DNA of 64,000 nt from assembly GCA_022393335.1 (NCBI GenBank), contig JAJEKB010001445.1:409685-473684 (forward strand), in the 5' to 3' direction. Below are positions 1-12,377 of this stretch, piece by piece. Each line of letters starts with the position of its first letter. The stretch's first letter is position 1. The notes under the pieces were generated by a model, which was not told the DNA's origin, did not search any database, and saw nothing but the letters and a program-made list of their open reading frames with translations. Position numbers and translations under genes: made by a program. The DNA comes from Macrotrachela quadricornifera (lineage: Eukaryota > Rotifera > Eurotatoria > Philodinida > Philodinidae).

Positions 1-2603
1 ATTTGTTTGATTTTCATCAGACATAATTAATTCCAGATTTTCATTAATTTGTGCTTGTTTTATTTCATCTTCAGTTTGTGTCCATAAATTGTCTATTTGA
101 GTAGGTATTTCATTTTCCCATGAATCTATCTCGATTGTCTTTATTCTAAATAGAAAAGTAGAATTGTTTATTTTTGTAAAGAAAGAATAATTTACTCGGA
201 ATTTTCTGTTGTTGTTGTTACATTTATTGTCTCATCTTGCTAAAAAGAGAAATTTCGTTTAGAAATATAAATAGATTTTTTTTTTGTTAAAAAAAAATTA
301 TATAATACTTGTTGAATAATATCATTTGCTGTTAATTTTTGTTGCATATCCTCTGTTAGTTCTCCATCAATTTCATTTGAATAAAGTAAATTAAATTTTC
401 CAAATTGCCAATACTGTACAGTATGAAATTGTTGTTGAGGATTTTCTAAAGGAATTTTTGGTTGAAATCTTGTTGTATTTGGTTGATCTGTTGTAAATAA
501 AGCTTCAAAATTATATCCACTATATTCATCTTGTGTCATATCTTCAGTTCGTTTTGTTGTTTTATTTGCTAATGCTAAATGAAATTGTCCTTTAATACGA
601 ACAACAAGTAATTTCCATGGATCACTATCACAATAAAGATTAGCTAAAATTGTTCGTAAAACTAATCTACGACATATAAATTTCGGTGGTTTTAACATAG
701 TTTTATCAGTTAAAGAAAAAAGATTTTGTTTTTGTGTATACCAATAAAGTAATGGACGAAGATCAGTTGCATCATATGGACGAAAATAAGTTTCTGGATT
801 TAATCGAACTTTTTCTAAAAATTCTTCATAACCATGATAAACACGATATGAACAAGAATTTCGTTTCATTGGAATATGTACAAAACGTTTAAATGATTTA
901 TTTAAATAATAAATTGGTTGAGATAATGAAGCATCATATGAAATGTAACCAATTTCACGACGAAGACGTGGCCATGTTTTTGGTGGTTGACATTCATAAT
1001 CAGATCGATATAAACATGGACCTATATTAATTGGTGAAGAATCACTTGCTACTATATCATATGCTTGAGGAAGATCATCTTGTAATAATAAACTACAATC
1101 TGTAATATCTAAATTTAAAAAGAGAAAAAAAAAATTTATTTTTAGAAAGAATAATATTAACCTCGATATGTTTCTTGTTGATCTAAATCATTTTGTATTT
1201 GTTCTTCTCCAATTGCAATTTGTTCATTTCCTTTAAATTGTATACTATGACCTTGTTGATAATCTATTTTATTATCTTCATCAGTTTTTATTGAAATATG
1301 TTTACAACGATATCGACGAAATCCTCGTGCAGTTATTTCATCACTTTCAATAAGTAAATTTTCAAGTAAAATTTCTTTAGCATCATTTGGTGAATAAAGA
1401 TAATTAAGAATTTCAATAGGTGATAAATTTTGAATAATTATTTGAAAATCTTTTAATGACCATTGATAAAATTGTTTTTGTTCATCATTACCAAAATTTT
1501 GTTGTATTTTAAATGAATCAATTATTGTTAATAATTGTTTATTAATATCATTTGATGAAAGACTTATTGTTTGTTTAAATGTTAAATCTATTAATGAATA
1601 TAATTGTTCATGAAAATTTTCATCATTTATTGGAAATTTTAAATTAAATACATCAGGAATAGAATATTGTTTATAATCATTATCGGGTAAATTAATTAAA
1701 TATGATAATATTAAATTTTCTTTTAATATATCAATTGACCATTGAAGAGATTTAATTGTATTTGAATCAAGTTGAATATTTGTTTGATTTAATGGAGAAT
1801 ATTCATGAAAATATTTTTCAACTGGTAATGATAAATGATATTGTGAAATACCTTTAATCCAATGTATATTAATTGGAGTTTGTGGAAGACTTAATATTGT
1901 ATTAATTGATGGATTATTTGAATCGATTGAAATTGATCGAATATCTTCTGTATCATAAGGAAAACTATTTATTTCTTCATTTTGACATTCAACACCAAAT
2001 TTAATCTAAAATAAAAAAGAAAAAACTATGAGTCATATGAAAGAAGAAAAAAAACAAAGATAAATATATATATACATTATTTTGAAATTGTTCTCCTTTA
2101 ATAAATGTTTGTTGTTTAGTTGAATAATTTGTATCTAAATCATGTTTATATATATGATCATCTTGATTATTTAAATTAAATTGAATTAATTTTTTATTAT
2201 TATCATCTAATGTCCATTGTTGTTGTTTATCTTGAATAGTTTGAATTGAAAATGATATTTGAGATTGTTGTTGATCATGTGTCCATTTAATTAATTCTAA
2301 ATCATTTTGTTCAAGATTTATTTTCCATAAATTATCATTATTATTATCAATATCATATAAATAATTTTCATTTATTTCATCAATTATTGATATTTGTTGA
2401 TTATCTTTTTCATTATCATAATTATCATATTGATATGTTAAATTTTCACTTGTATCACTTTTCCATATAAAATTACTTTGTAAATCTTTATCAATTAATG
2501 CTTGAGCTTCTTCATCATCAGCATCAATTAAATTTTTATTATCATTTTTTCGGCGAAATCTTGGAACTAATTTTCGTTGTCTATGTTGATATGTTGTATG
2601 CAT
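1..2603 (-). CDS. DXO/RAI1-like decapping/exoribonuclease family protein, divergent, 3' end outside window
   Basis: Five exons can be read on the minus strand (about 2603-2076, 2005-1162, 1108-309, 239-196, 145-1), all joined in frame by GT-AG introns; the protein continues past position 1. The first ~480 residues are Asn/Asp/Gln-rich and unrecognised. The following part aligns by eye with DXO/RAI1: a REIGYISYD segment matches the family (S/R)ELGxFSxD region, then HGYEEF, then a CRRLVLRTIL ... WKLLVVRIKGQFHLAL segment matching WRGHLTKLL ... WQLAASRFQGTLYL, then SGYNFE, and LLYSNEIDGE at the site of LLFSGEVDC. Known DXO enzymes use E and D of GEVD plus the E and K of a downstream ELK; here E and D are kept, and a SEIKT lies just across the next intron, though what follows it does not resemble DXO. 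Family members remove faulty 5' ends of RNA in nucleus or cytosol; activity here is uncertain. Confidence 0.6.
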
Positions 2604-2746
2604 TTTTTTTTCATACGTTATTACATATTTTCTTTCACAATTTTATATAAAGTCTGCATGACTGTTATTACGATATTATTGTGTAAGAATATTACATATA
2701 AAAATGAAAGAAAAAAAACTATTGTTTTAGCTATTTCAGATAAATA
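2604..2746. promoter_or_regulatory. Shared divergent promoter region
   Basis: Only 143 bp separate the start codons of the DXO-like gene (minus) and PRP31 (plus). The spacer is A+T-rich and has no clear TATA box. A TTTTAG ... TTTCAG pair lies just before the PRP31 ATG and could serve as a trans-splice acceptor, as spliced leaders are known in bdelloids. Divergent firing from one region is inferred from geometry only. Confidence 0.45.
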
Positions 2747-5700
2747 ATGTCACTTGCTGATGAACTTCTCGCTGATCTTGAAGAAATGGATGAAGGTCAA
2801 GGACCTTCAACAGATCAAAATAATTTTGAAAAAGAAGACAAAATGGAAACAAATCAAGTTTCAACGGTAATTAATAATTTACCAAATAAAAATAGTGTTC
2901 ATGCTGTAGCAAAATTAAAAGATTCAATATTATTACAAGAAACAATGAAAAAAATACATTATTATATGACACATAAAAGAAAATCAACAACAGAAATTCA
3001 AGGTCCTGTTGAACATGATCCAGAATATTTACTTATTGTTGATGCAAATAATTTACTTGTTGAAATCGATAATGAAATTGATATAATACATAATTTTGTT
3101 CGAACAATTTATAATAAAAGATTTCCGGAATTAGAACAACTTGTTCAATTACCTATGGATTATCTTAAAACTGTTCAGGTTAGAATTATATTTTATTTAT
3201 TAAAGATTTTTTAAAAAAAATATATTTTTTTAGGAATTAGGTAATAACGTTGATCAAGCAAAAATGAATGAAAATTTATTAAAATTTTTAACACAAGCAA
3301 CAATTATGATTGTTAGTGTATCAGCTTCAACAACTCAAGGGTATTTATTATTTTTTATAGTTTTATCAATATATATATGTATTTTTTTGTCTTTTTTTTT
3401 TATAGGAAAAATTTAACTGGTGAAGAATTAGATCGTGCAATGGAAGCATGTGAAATAGTTCGTAATTTCTTTTTTCTTTTTTTTTAATATTTATTTTCTT
3501 TTTGAAATTTTTTATTTTAGGTTATGAAATTAAGTGAAAATAAACAAACAATTTTATCATATGTCGAATCTCGAATGACATTTATTGCACCAAATTTATC
3601 AATTATTGTTGGGGCATCAACTGCAGCTAAATTAATGGGTATGGCTGGTGGTTTAACTAATTTAATTAAAATGCCATCATGCAATATTTTATTATTGGGC
3701 GCACATAAAAAAGTTCTTAGTGGATTTTCATCAACAACAGCTATGCCTCATGCTGGAGCAATATATTATTCAAAAATTGTGCAAGATTGTCCATCAGTAA
3801 GTTTTACTTTTGTTTTTCGAAAAAAACTTTTTATCTTTAAAGAAAAAAAATATTGAGATATGTCTTAGAGTTATGATCGGTCGGAGATATTCGAAATGAT
3901 TCAATATTTCGTAACCTTTAGAAGAAAATATTATACTGTAGTTGTATAGGTTTTTCAGATTTTCCCTAGATGAGTATGGCATATTTCTATGGTGCAAACA
4001 AGAGAGTTCATTAACTAGTCAACTTCTTTGTAATCTGCAAATATTGAATTTTACTAGAAACATTAATGTTTGTCTCAGAACTACAATCCGAGCTTATATC
4101 TACTACCTAACAAAGAAGTCAACAGTAGAATTTGAGATATTCATCTCAAGAAAAACAATTCTAAGTATCCTTATATGATATATAATACAGTTCGATTAAA
4201 GAAATATTTAAGTATAGACAAACAGAATCAAGTAAAACTAATAGTTTGAGAAACAATCTTATTTGATAATTTTGATAAATACATCTAAACTTGCTCTGGA
4301 TATGTGTTATCGAAGAAAAATAGTAAATCTCAACATTTTTTTTTCGAACTGATAAAAATTGATGCACACCAGTCAGATTGACTATTACTCATGTATGTTT
4401 TCAAAACTGTTCATTATCATTCTATTTATCATTTGTTTTCGACCGATCGTAATTTAGACATAGTGTTTCGTTTAACTTCATGCACTGACCACATCAATCA
4501 ATTTATGAATGAGCATAAAAGAGTATTTAATCCATAGTTATTTGGTGAAACACGATCTAAAAGAAAGTGTTTAAGGGTAGAAATTTGGATTCACCCTCTC
4601 CTCCCTAAAGACTGTGACTGATACCTTAATTAATTAGTTAATTAGGCGCTAATTAATTGCCCATAGTAGACCGTGCCAGACAGACAGGTTCTTGAAATAA
4701 TCACAGGGTATAAAAAGCGAGGTCTAGAGACAAGCTCATATTGTGACAGATGGCTCTATAGTACTATGAAAGGTGATGTATAGCTGAAGTCTAGTTAAAA
4801 TATCTATGGAGTATCTCTTTGTTGAAATTTTATGCTCTAAAGTAAGGGATAATTTCGAAGTATATCTCGATATACATAAAAAAACGGGTTTTTAAGGAAT
4901 TAACAGATATATATATATAAGTGATTATATACATATTATTTATTTTTAGGATCTTCGAGTTCGTGTTGCACGTTTAGTATCATGTAAAGTAGCATTAGCT
5001 GCACGTGTTGATAGTTTTCATGAAAGTCCAAAAGGTGACCAAGGAAAATTTTTATTAAGTGAAATTGAACGACGTATTGAAAAATTAGAAGAACCACCAC
5101 CAGTTAAAGCAATAAAACCATTAGCACCACCAATTGATCCTGGAAGAAAAAAACGTGGTGGAAGAAGACATAGAAAAATGAAAGAACGTCTTGGTATGAC
5201 TGAAATGCGTACATTAGCTAATCAAATGAAATTTGGAGAGGTTTGTTTATATATATATATATATATTTAATAAAAAAAAACAAAACTTGTTTTTTGTATT
5301 AAGATTGAAGAAGATGCTTATCAAGATGCAATTGGTTTTTCAACAGGTTTAATTGGTAAATCTGGTTCTGGAAAAGTTCGTGCATCACAAGTTGATTCAA
5401 AAACAAAAGCAAAAATTTCTCAAAAACTTCAAGTTTGTTTTTTTCTTTATTATATTATAATTCAATATTCTTTTTTTTTCTCTTTTAAAGAAAACTTTAC
5501 AACGTCAAAATAATACATATGGTGGAACAACAACAGTTCATAATAGAAAACAAATTAGTGGAACAGCATCTAGTGTAGCTTTTACTCCACTTCAAGTAAG
5601 ATTTTTTTTTTCATTTTCTTTTTCTTATTTCTATTCTGTATTTTTTAGGGTCTTGAAATTGTTAATCCAAATGCAGCTGATAAAGATAAAACAGGAATTG

Positions 5701-5774
5701 AAAGTCAAAAATATTTTTCAAATTCATTTGGTTTTACAAAAATTAGTCCATCAGTTATTCCAAAAACAACATGA
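2747..5774 (+). CDS. PRPF31: U4/U6 small nuclear ribonucleoprotein PRP31
   Basis: Eight exons read in frame from the ATG in MSLADELLADLEEM to a TGA at 5772-5774. Prp31 binds the U4 snRNA-15.5K complex and holds the U4/U6.U5 tri-snRNP together in the nucleus. The order is that of the family: acidic N-terminus, NOSIC segment (MIVSVSASTTQG, EELDRAMEACE), Nop domain (ESRMTFIAPNLSIIVGAS, GMAGGLTNLIKMPSCNI, GFSSTTAMPHAG, CKVALAARVDSFHES), then the basic KKRGGRRHRKMKERLGMTE linker and the C-terminal SSVAFTPLQGLEIVNP block. Length is close to the human ~499 residues. Introns are 50-75 bp except the one at 3797-4949 (1,153 bp), which carries an insertion. An AATAAA-like signal lies soon after the stop. 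Confidence 0.95.
3797..4949 (+). other. Oversized PRP31 intron with inverted-repeat insertion
   Basis: Canonical GTAAGT donor and TTTTTAG acceptor, but ~20 times longer than the other introns of the gene. An imperfect inverted repeat brackets most of it: ATATTGAGATAT at 3850-3861 faces ATATCTCGATAT at 4862-4873, and similarity continues ~12 bp inward on each side with one gap. The inner sequence has no coding potential. Read as a non-autonomous DNA transposon of ~1.02 kb, possibly flanked by TA. Confidence 0.5.
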
Positions 5775-7147
5775 TTTATTATAATGTTTTTTTGTAAATA
5801 AATTCAAACATATTACAGAGAACAATTTACATTTTTTGTTTTTGGAAAAAAAAATATATCATTGATATATCTATTGAGAAATAATAAACGATTGTATTCT
5901 ATCATATAAATAATTGACATTCATATCGATTAAAATATAAAGATAAAATCATCGGTTTTTTTTTGTTAGTTTTTCAATCAGAAATTTCGATCTTACATTG
6001 ATATTTTATAAATTCAATTTATCTATTAAATGAAATAAAATGAAAGTTATTGGTAAAATCACTGATTAACAGACAAAAATGACACGATTTTATTGCAAAG
6101 AGTTAATTCATCTAACATATAAAATAAAATTTGATTTGTAATATCTATTACATTTATCAATAAATATTTAATATTTAAATAAACTATAATATATATCTTA
6201 GTTAATTGTAAATTTGTCGATAGAAAGATTCGATAGGATAAATATTAAAAATTCCAATTAATATTGTAACTGAATATATGAAAAATACTTATTTTTATTT
6301 GAAATTGTTTTTTTTTACTGTATAAATGTTAATTTTTATTACCTAGAAAAAATGATTGTGAAAATAAAAAGAAGCCATAAAAAGAATCGAAAAAAAAGCA
6401 CTTGAAAGAGAACTTTTGCTTTAAAAATTGATTGAAAAAGTTTTTATTTCTATTCGGAGAAAATAAGCAAAGATTTTCGCAAATAGATATTTAGCTTTGA
6501 AAATATTTGTGCTAAGAATGATGATAGAAGATAATTAAGAAAAGATAACGGCAAAGCTTGAATAAGATTCGAATTGGAACGAGTAGAAATCGTTCATTTT
6601 ATCAGTAGTGTCATGCAAAACAAGACTAAGGCATCATTAGTGGTAATTGAACAGTTTTATCAACTTATCATATACATTGTTTTCAATTGCATTTCAGCTA
6701 TTTTGAATGATCATTTTCAGTAGATTCCGTAAAAATAGATACGCATTATCTAAAAGTCATTACTTTCAGACGAATATTTTTCACTCTGTATGATTTTTAT
6801 AATAAAATTTAAAACATCATGTTTACTCATGGTATATAAATGTTTTTCCTTTCCGGTATTTTTTGATATTTTCTCATTCAATCTTTCTATGACACACACT
6901 GGTTAAACTGATATGAATAGAATTTCAACGTATTTTTGTCCTTCACTTGACATTGAAAATTTTTTGTATAGAATAAGACAAAAAAAAAACGTTTGATTCT
7001 TTTTCTTTTCGTTATAGTTTCATTATTTATGCAATTTCTAATAATGTTTACTCGTCAACATATTCGTTTCTATTGGTCACAATTTTTTTTAACTAAAAAA
7101 AAAGTACAATTTTTATAGCTGAATTATTTTTAGTTAATAAAAAGAAT
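5775..7147. other. Intergenic, no feature seen
   Basis: About 1.4 kb of A+T-rich DNA between PRP31 and the chorein gene. Every reading frame is interrupted frequently; I see no convincing inverted repeat, RNA gene or tandem array. Confidence 0.5.
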
Positions 7148-10100
7148 ATGGTATTGAAAAGTATTGTTCGTTATATAATAAATAAATATTTGAAAGATTA
7201 TATTGAACAATTAGATGATGAAAGATTAAAAGTTGATCTTAAACATGGTTTGTATTATGAATGATTATTTATTTAAATTATAGTTTAGGAATTTTTTTTT
7301 ATTAGGACATGTGGCTTTAGAAAATCTTCATTTAAAACCAGAAGCATTAGTTAGTTTATATTTGTATATAAAAATAAATTAAATATTTCTATATAATAGG
7401 TTGGAGTTGGTCTACCTGTAACTGTAGCTGTTGGCTTTATTGGTTGAGTTTTATGAATTTATATTAAATTTGAATTTTTTATTTTTAATTTTTTATTATT
7501 AGAAAAATTAACAATAGTTATACCATGGAAAAATTTACATTCTAATCCAACAAAGGTTTATCTCGAAGGATTATATATGTTAGTTGTACCTAAAAATGGT
7601 AAAAAAATCTTATATATATTTGAAATAATGAATTTTGTTTTTTTTTTTTATAGAAGTACGTCAAGATTTAACGGAATATCATGCAGAAAAAATGAAACGA
7701 GTTCAACGTAAATTGGACAATTTGAGAAAAGCAACATTAGGTTAAGATTTAATTTAATCACTTTTATTGTTAATTTGATAAGAATTTATTTATAGATGAA
7801 CATAAAGTTCATGAAAAAGATCAAGGATTTTTTGAAAAAATGAAATTACAAATGATGCAAAATCTTCAAATTGTTCTAAAAAATTTTCATGTTAGTTATG
7901 AAACACAATCAACAACTAAATTAGGACATCCATTTTCATTTGGAGCTACTATTCATAATTTACAATTAATTGTAAAATTCTTTTGTTTTTAAATAATTAA
8001 TCAAATATTTTTATTTTAGACAACAACCAATCATAAGCGAATTGGAAAAATTAAAGAAAATACACTTATCATATTTAAGGTTTTTATTATTATAATGAGT
8101 AGTCTATAATCGATAATTTTAATATAGGAAAAAATACTGACAAGGGAAGGGTCTCAATTGTCAAATCACTTTTGAGCCAAGGCTATGTACGTTATGAATA
8201 CTCTGAAAAAAGTTCAAGCCGCTAACTTGTTGCTACGAAGATATTGTAATTTTACAGTATTTGTGAATAAATGCCGTGGCTCCCCTCAGAGACACAAGAA
8301 AAATTGATTTTCGAATCTCGACTTGAAACTTTGGATAGATATAGACTTCAATGAGAATAGTTTACTGTGACTATTTCACATTTTTTTGCCCTTCCTATCC
8401 TGCGAGATACAGTTATGAATAGCTTGTCTCTATAAACTGGCAGATTTTATGCTTTTATTTTAAGACAAAAGCAGATGAAAAAATCTGAACTCATTTGGAT
8501 CTACATAACGCACATAGTCTCAACTTAAAAGCGATTTGATAGTTGGAACCCTTCCCTCGTAAGAGGTTCATTCGTTTGTTTTTTTGGTATGATTCATTAT
8601 TTGATTTTAAAATGTTTACTTTAGATTACAGAAATTCATAATCTATCACTTTATTGGAATAGTGATTGTAAATCACGAATACATCAATCATTTCAATATG
8701 TTGTTGTTCGTACAGAATTTTTTTTTTTAATAAAATTTTTTATTTTAAAAATATATTTTAGAATGATCTTAAATCAAAAATTGCAACGGATAATTTTATC
8801 CCAAGCAATGATGATATGAATTATGGTTTGAATATAAATTTAATTTTTTTTTTGATGTTTATTTTTCTGTTATTTCACATTAGTTTTTTATCCAGTTAAT
8901 TTAAATTTGGAATTAGAAGTAATGATAAAATTTGCTGAACATAATTTTGAACGACCAATATTTAAAGTTGATTATAAAATTGAACAAATGAGTTTTCAAG
9001 TTGATCCAAGACAATTATCTGATTTACTTGATTTTATTAAATTTCAAAATTATAGCGTTTTTTATGGTAGATGATTAGTTTAGTTTTATTTATTTATTTA
9101 TTTAATTTTTTCGAAAAGATCGTTGTCGTGAATATCGTATATTGTATTTACGAGAATCAAATCCTCATGCAAAATTAACACAAGAAGAACAAAATCGTAT
9201 TCATGTAATTTATTCTTTTAAATATAATAAGAACAAAACAAAGATATTCCTTTTGTTTATTTTTATTTAAATATAAGGTTCTAGAATCAAAATTAGATGT
9301 ATATACTCTGGCATATATACGACATACTATTGAATTAGAAGTATCTATATATTTTATTTTTGATAATATAATTTGTAAAATATTCTATAGACTCATCATT
9401 CTTCAGATACAAATGATAAAAATGATTATAGTTGGTGGAATTGGTGGTGGAATGGAAATGCAGCATCTCATGAAGGTTTAGTATAATTTATATATAAAAA
9501 TTGATTAGTTTATTGAATGGAAAAATATTATTTTAATTAGAACATCATAAACCAACAGCAACACAAAATATGAATACTACTGAAGATGCATTTTTTTCTG
9601 AAGAAGTTAGATTTAATTTTTCTATAAAAAACTATTTTTGTTTTTGGTTTTTTAGACATTAGGTGTTGATGTTGAAATAAAGATGAAAAGAATTGAATTT
9701 AATTTATTAACACCAAGAACAAAACAAAGGTAATTTATTTAGTTTTATTTAGAAAATATTTTTTTGTTTAATATATTTAGATTAGCTAGAGGTATAGAAA
9801 CAATTAGTCGTATAACTATAGATAATTCTCAAATTGATTATAAACGACGAGCTATTTCATCGAGTCTCTTGTAAAAAAAAAACGTTATATTTTACCTTTT
9901 TTTATATATATTAATTAAGACTTGTACTTGATCTTGGTTATTTTCGTATATATGGTTTAAAATCTGATAATCAACATCGACCAATATTATTAACATCATC
10001 TTCAAAATCACTATATTCATTAATACGTATTGAATTTGAATTAGCTCCAATTGATAAAAAATCCGATTATAGATTTCTTATTAGTATGGAACCATTAACT

Positions 10101-11644
10101 ATTGTTTATCATGCTGTAAGATAAATAAATTAAATAATAATATATAAAAAAAAAACAAATTCTTTTCTAGCCAACATTTAATGAAATAGTTTCAAATTTT
10201 GAACCAATTGATAAAAGCATTACATATGTTTCTCCACAGTTTGTTGATTAAATTTATATTTTAAAAATAAAATAAGATAATTTAGAATAAAACAACGAAC
10301 AATTAAAGAAATGGAATATGCTTTATCTATTGAGAAAATTTTTGATATGACAATTCAAATGAAAGGCTTACGTCTTTTATTACCAGAATATGGCATTTAT
10401 CAAAAGTTTGTTATTTTTATTTTGCTTTAGTTTTATTTTATTTTTTGTTATGTAGAAATTGTAAAACAATGTTTGTTCATCTCAGTAGTTTTATATTGAG
10501 ATCATGTTTGAATAATGATAAAGAAGGTGATCAAATTTTATTTAAGGTATATTTTATTCGAATTCTTAGAAGAAATTTCGAATGTTCAAGGTCAATTATC
10601 TATATAAATTTTTGATTATAAGTCTAAATGCATTTAAACTACATTTTATCTGAAGAGAGAATCTATTTGCAGTCATAATTTAAAATAGTAAAAATTATTC
10701 TTTTAATATTATTTTTTGTAATTATTCTAGAAAGATATGAGAGAACGACGATATTATGTAAAATATCAATTATTATTAAATAATTTTGGAATAAGTTATT
10801 TACCATCAGGTATTTTCTTCAATTGAAAATTTCGATTTAATAAAAAAATTTATTCTTTATTTTAGATAAAGAACGTATACCTCTATTAAAAGCAATTCCA
10901 TTGTTAGATACTTATTTTTATAAATGTATTTTTTGGGATGATGCCAATTTAGCAGAGTAATGAAATTTTTTTTTTATTTTAAATAAATTTCTTGTAATAT
11001 ATATTCTATATAAAAATATATTCTTATTCGTTTTCTTTTTTTTATTTGATTAGTTGGCGAATTTATGTTAAAATTGCAAAAATGAGCGAATTTAAATTAT
11101 CAAAAAAATTTTTTCGTCAATTAATTCTTCATCATCGATCAGTTCCATTATTTTATTCAGTAATGGCAGAAATATTATATCGAATTAATTATTTTTGTAA
11201 ATTATTTATATTTTTTTTTTCATATTTTCTATTTATTATTATCTTTTAGTTGATATTTTTCCTCCTCATATAACTGCTGAAACTGATATATTTATTAATA
11301 AATGTTTTTTTGTTACTATGCATTCGAAAAAATCACTTCAAATGGGTAAATTAATTTTAGTATTCTTATTTATTTTATCCTTTTTTTATTTGTTATTTAT
11401 TAAAAAGATTTCTATAGTCACTTGGAAAGAACAAGACATGATAATGAATATAATAAATCAATGACAGCTGTATTAAAACATTTAACAATGAAACTTCATC
11501 CATCTTTAATATCAAAAGAGTAAGATTTTTATATATGTTTATTTTTTTATATTTTAATTAACCTATTTATACAGATTATTTTGGCCATTTTATCAAAAAA
11601 ATTCTATTGAATTGTCATATTCTGATACTGATACCAAATTATGA
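7148..11644 (+). CDS. Short chorein-domain (VPS13 N-terminal-like) lipid-transfer protein
   Basis: About 26 small exons give roughly 830 residues from ATG 7148 to TGA 11642-11644. The N-terminus is a chorein domain: MVLKSIVRYIINKYLKDYI, then HVALENLHLKPEAL, LPVTVAVGFIGKLTIVIPWK, NPTKVYLEGLYMLVVP. Next come NLQIVLKNFHVSYE and LGHPFSFGATIHNLQL, matching VPS13 NLQVKISSIHIRYED and KPLSFGISLQNLS, and a Trp cluster SWWNWWW at the place where VPS13 has GWFSWLWSW. VPS13 proteins (over 3,000 residues) are bridges that move phospholipids between organelles; this one stops after the proximal part of the rod and lacks any VAB, ATG2_C or PH end. It may be a diverged short paralogue or a 5' fragment of a longer ancestral gene. 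Exon borders in the 9.3-10.3 kb part are less certain. Confidence 0.75.
8140..8560. mobile_element. MITE-like element with ~60-bp inverted termini inside a chorein-gene intron
   Basis: It lies in the 546-bp intron at 8079-8624. The left arm begins ACAAGGGAAGGGTCTC at 8140 and runs to about 8199; the right arm, read on the minus strand from 8560, begins ACGAGGGAAGGGTTCC and matches the left arm over ~60 bp at roughly 80% by eye (both contain TCAAATC, CTTTT, CTATGT and CGTTATG blocks in order). The interior has no ORF. Structure fits a ~420-bp non-autonomous DNA transposon; no target-site duplication was recognised. Confidence 0.7.
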
Positions 11645-12038
11645 TCATATTTTGAAATATTTCTATCATCATCAATTTTCTATAATATTAACAATAACAA
11701 ATTTTCATATGTAATATTATAAAATATTCTAGAAGGATAATATTATAATACAGATTTACTAGATGAATCTCGTTTTTTTTAAATCATAAGTCAATAATTC
11801 ATTTTACCCTCACTTTCATCTTTTGAATTTAATAAGTATCTGAGTTATCAACTAATCGATTTGACAACCATCTAATTCCTAATAATTTATAGTTAGTTAA
11901 AATAAGTTATTATAAACAGGATTGATTACAGCCGATCCTAATTGATTTTCGATGATAAATTTATTCAGTGAAAATGAAAATTATCAAATAAAATATATTC
12001 AAAAATAAAAAGACATGTTTCAATAATTGATAATCTGA
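11645..12038. other. Intergenic between two convergent genes
   Basis: A+T-rich 3' flanks of the chorein gene (plus) and the cupin gene (minus). Contains AATAAA-like signals for both strands around 11990-12010; nothing else recognised. Confidence 0.4.
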
Positions 12039-12377
12039 TTATCTATTACCATTTCGAACAATGACAAGCATTTGACAACCAAAATTTGCATCAGCTTGAT
12101 AAGGACCATGTTTCATTCCGGGATTACGCCATGCATGATATCCTTTGCTAAATGATTGATCAAGAGAAAGATCAGTAATAGCACCTTCAAGAATATAAAC
12201 TTCCTCGTGAAATGTATGCGTAATAATCTCACTACCAGTTTTAAAACCACATGGCCATGTTTGTATACTAGTCTCTGGAGATAATTGTGTTATACAGATT
12301 TCTTTTGAATCACATAATGGAAATGAAGGAAGATTTGGTTGATAAAATTCACGATCATTCATATAGATGTGTTCCAT
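12039..12377 (-). CDS. Small single-domain cupin (ChrR-cupin-like)
   Basis: A 112-residue, intronless ORF. It shows cupin motif 1 (SEIITHTFHEEVYILEGAITD: H, H, E and a glycine in the expected spacing) and motif 2 (NPGMKHGPYQADANFGCQMLV: the PG, H and the closing strand). Such one-domain cupins are usually metal-binding enzymes or sensors in bacteria and fungi, often annotated as anti-sigma-factor ChrR-type cupins. There is no signal peptide, so it should be cytosolic; the substrate cannot be told. Lack of introns, small size and the bacterial-style domain make horizontal origin plausible but not shown. It sits alone between the chorein and ART-TPR genes. Confidence 0.75.
   Translation of the reverse strand: MEHIYMNDREFYQPNLPSFPLCDSKEICITQLSPETSIQTWPCGFKTGSEIITHTFHEEVYILEGAITDLSLDQSFSKGYHAWRNPGMKHGPYQADANFGCQMLVIVRNGNR

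Noticed and set aside
1..2603. TAF1 as an alternative identity for the first gene
   Set aside because: The acidic N-terminus suggested it, but none of the TAF1 core blocks are present, while several DXO/RAI1 blocks occur in order.
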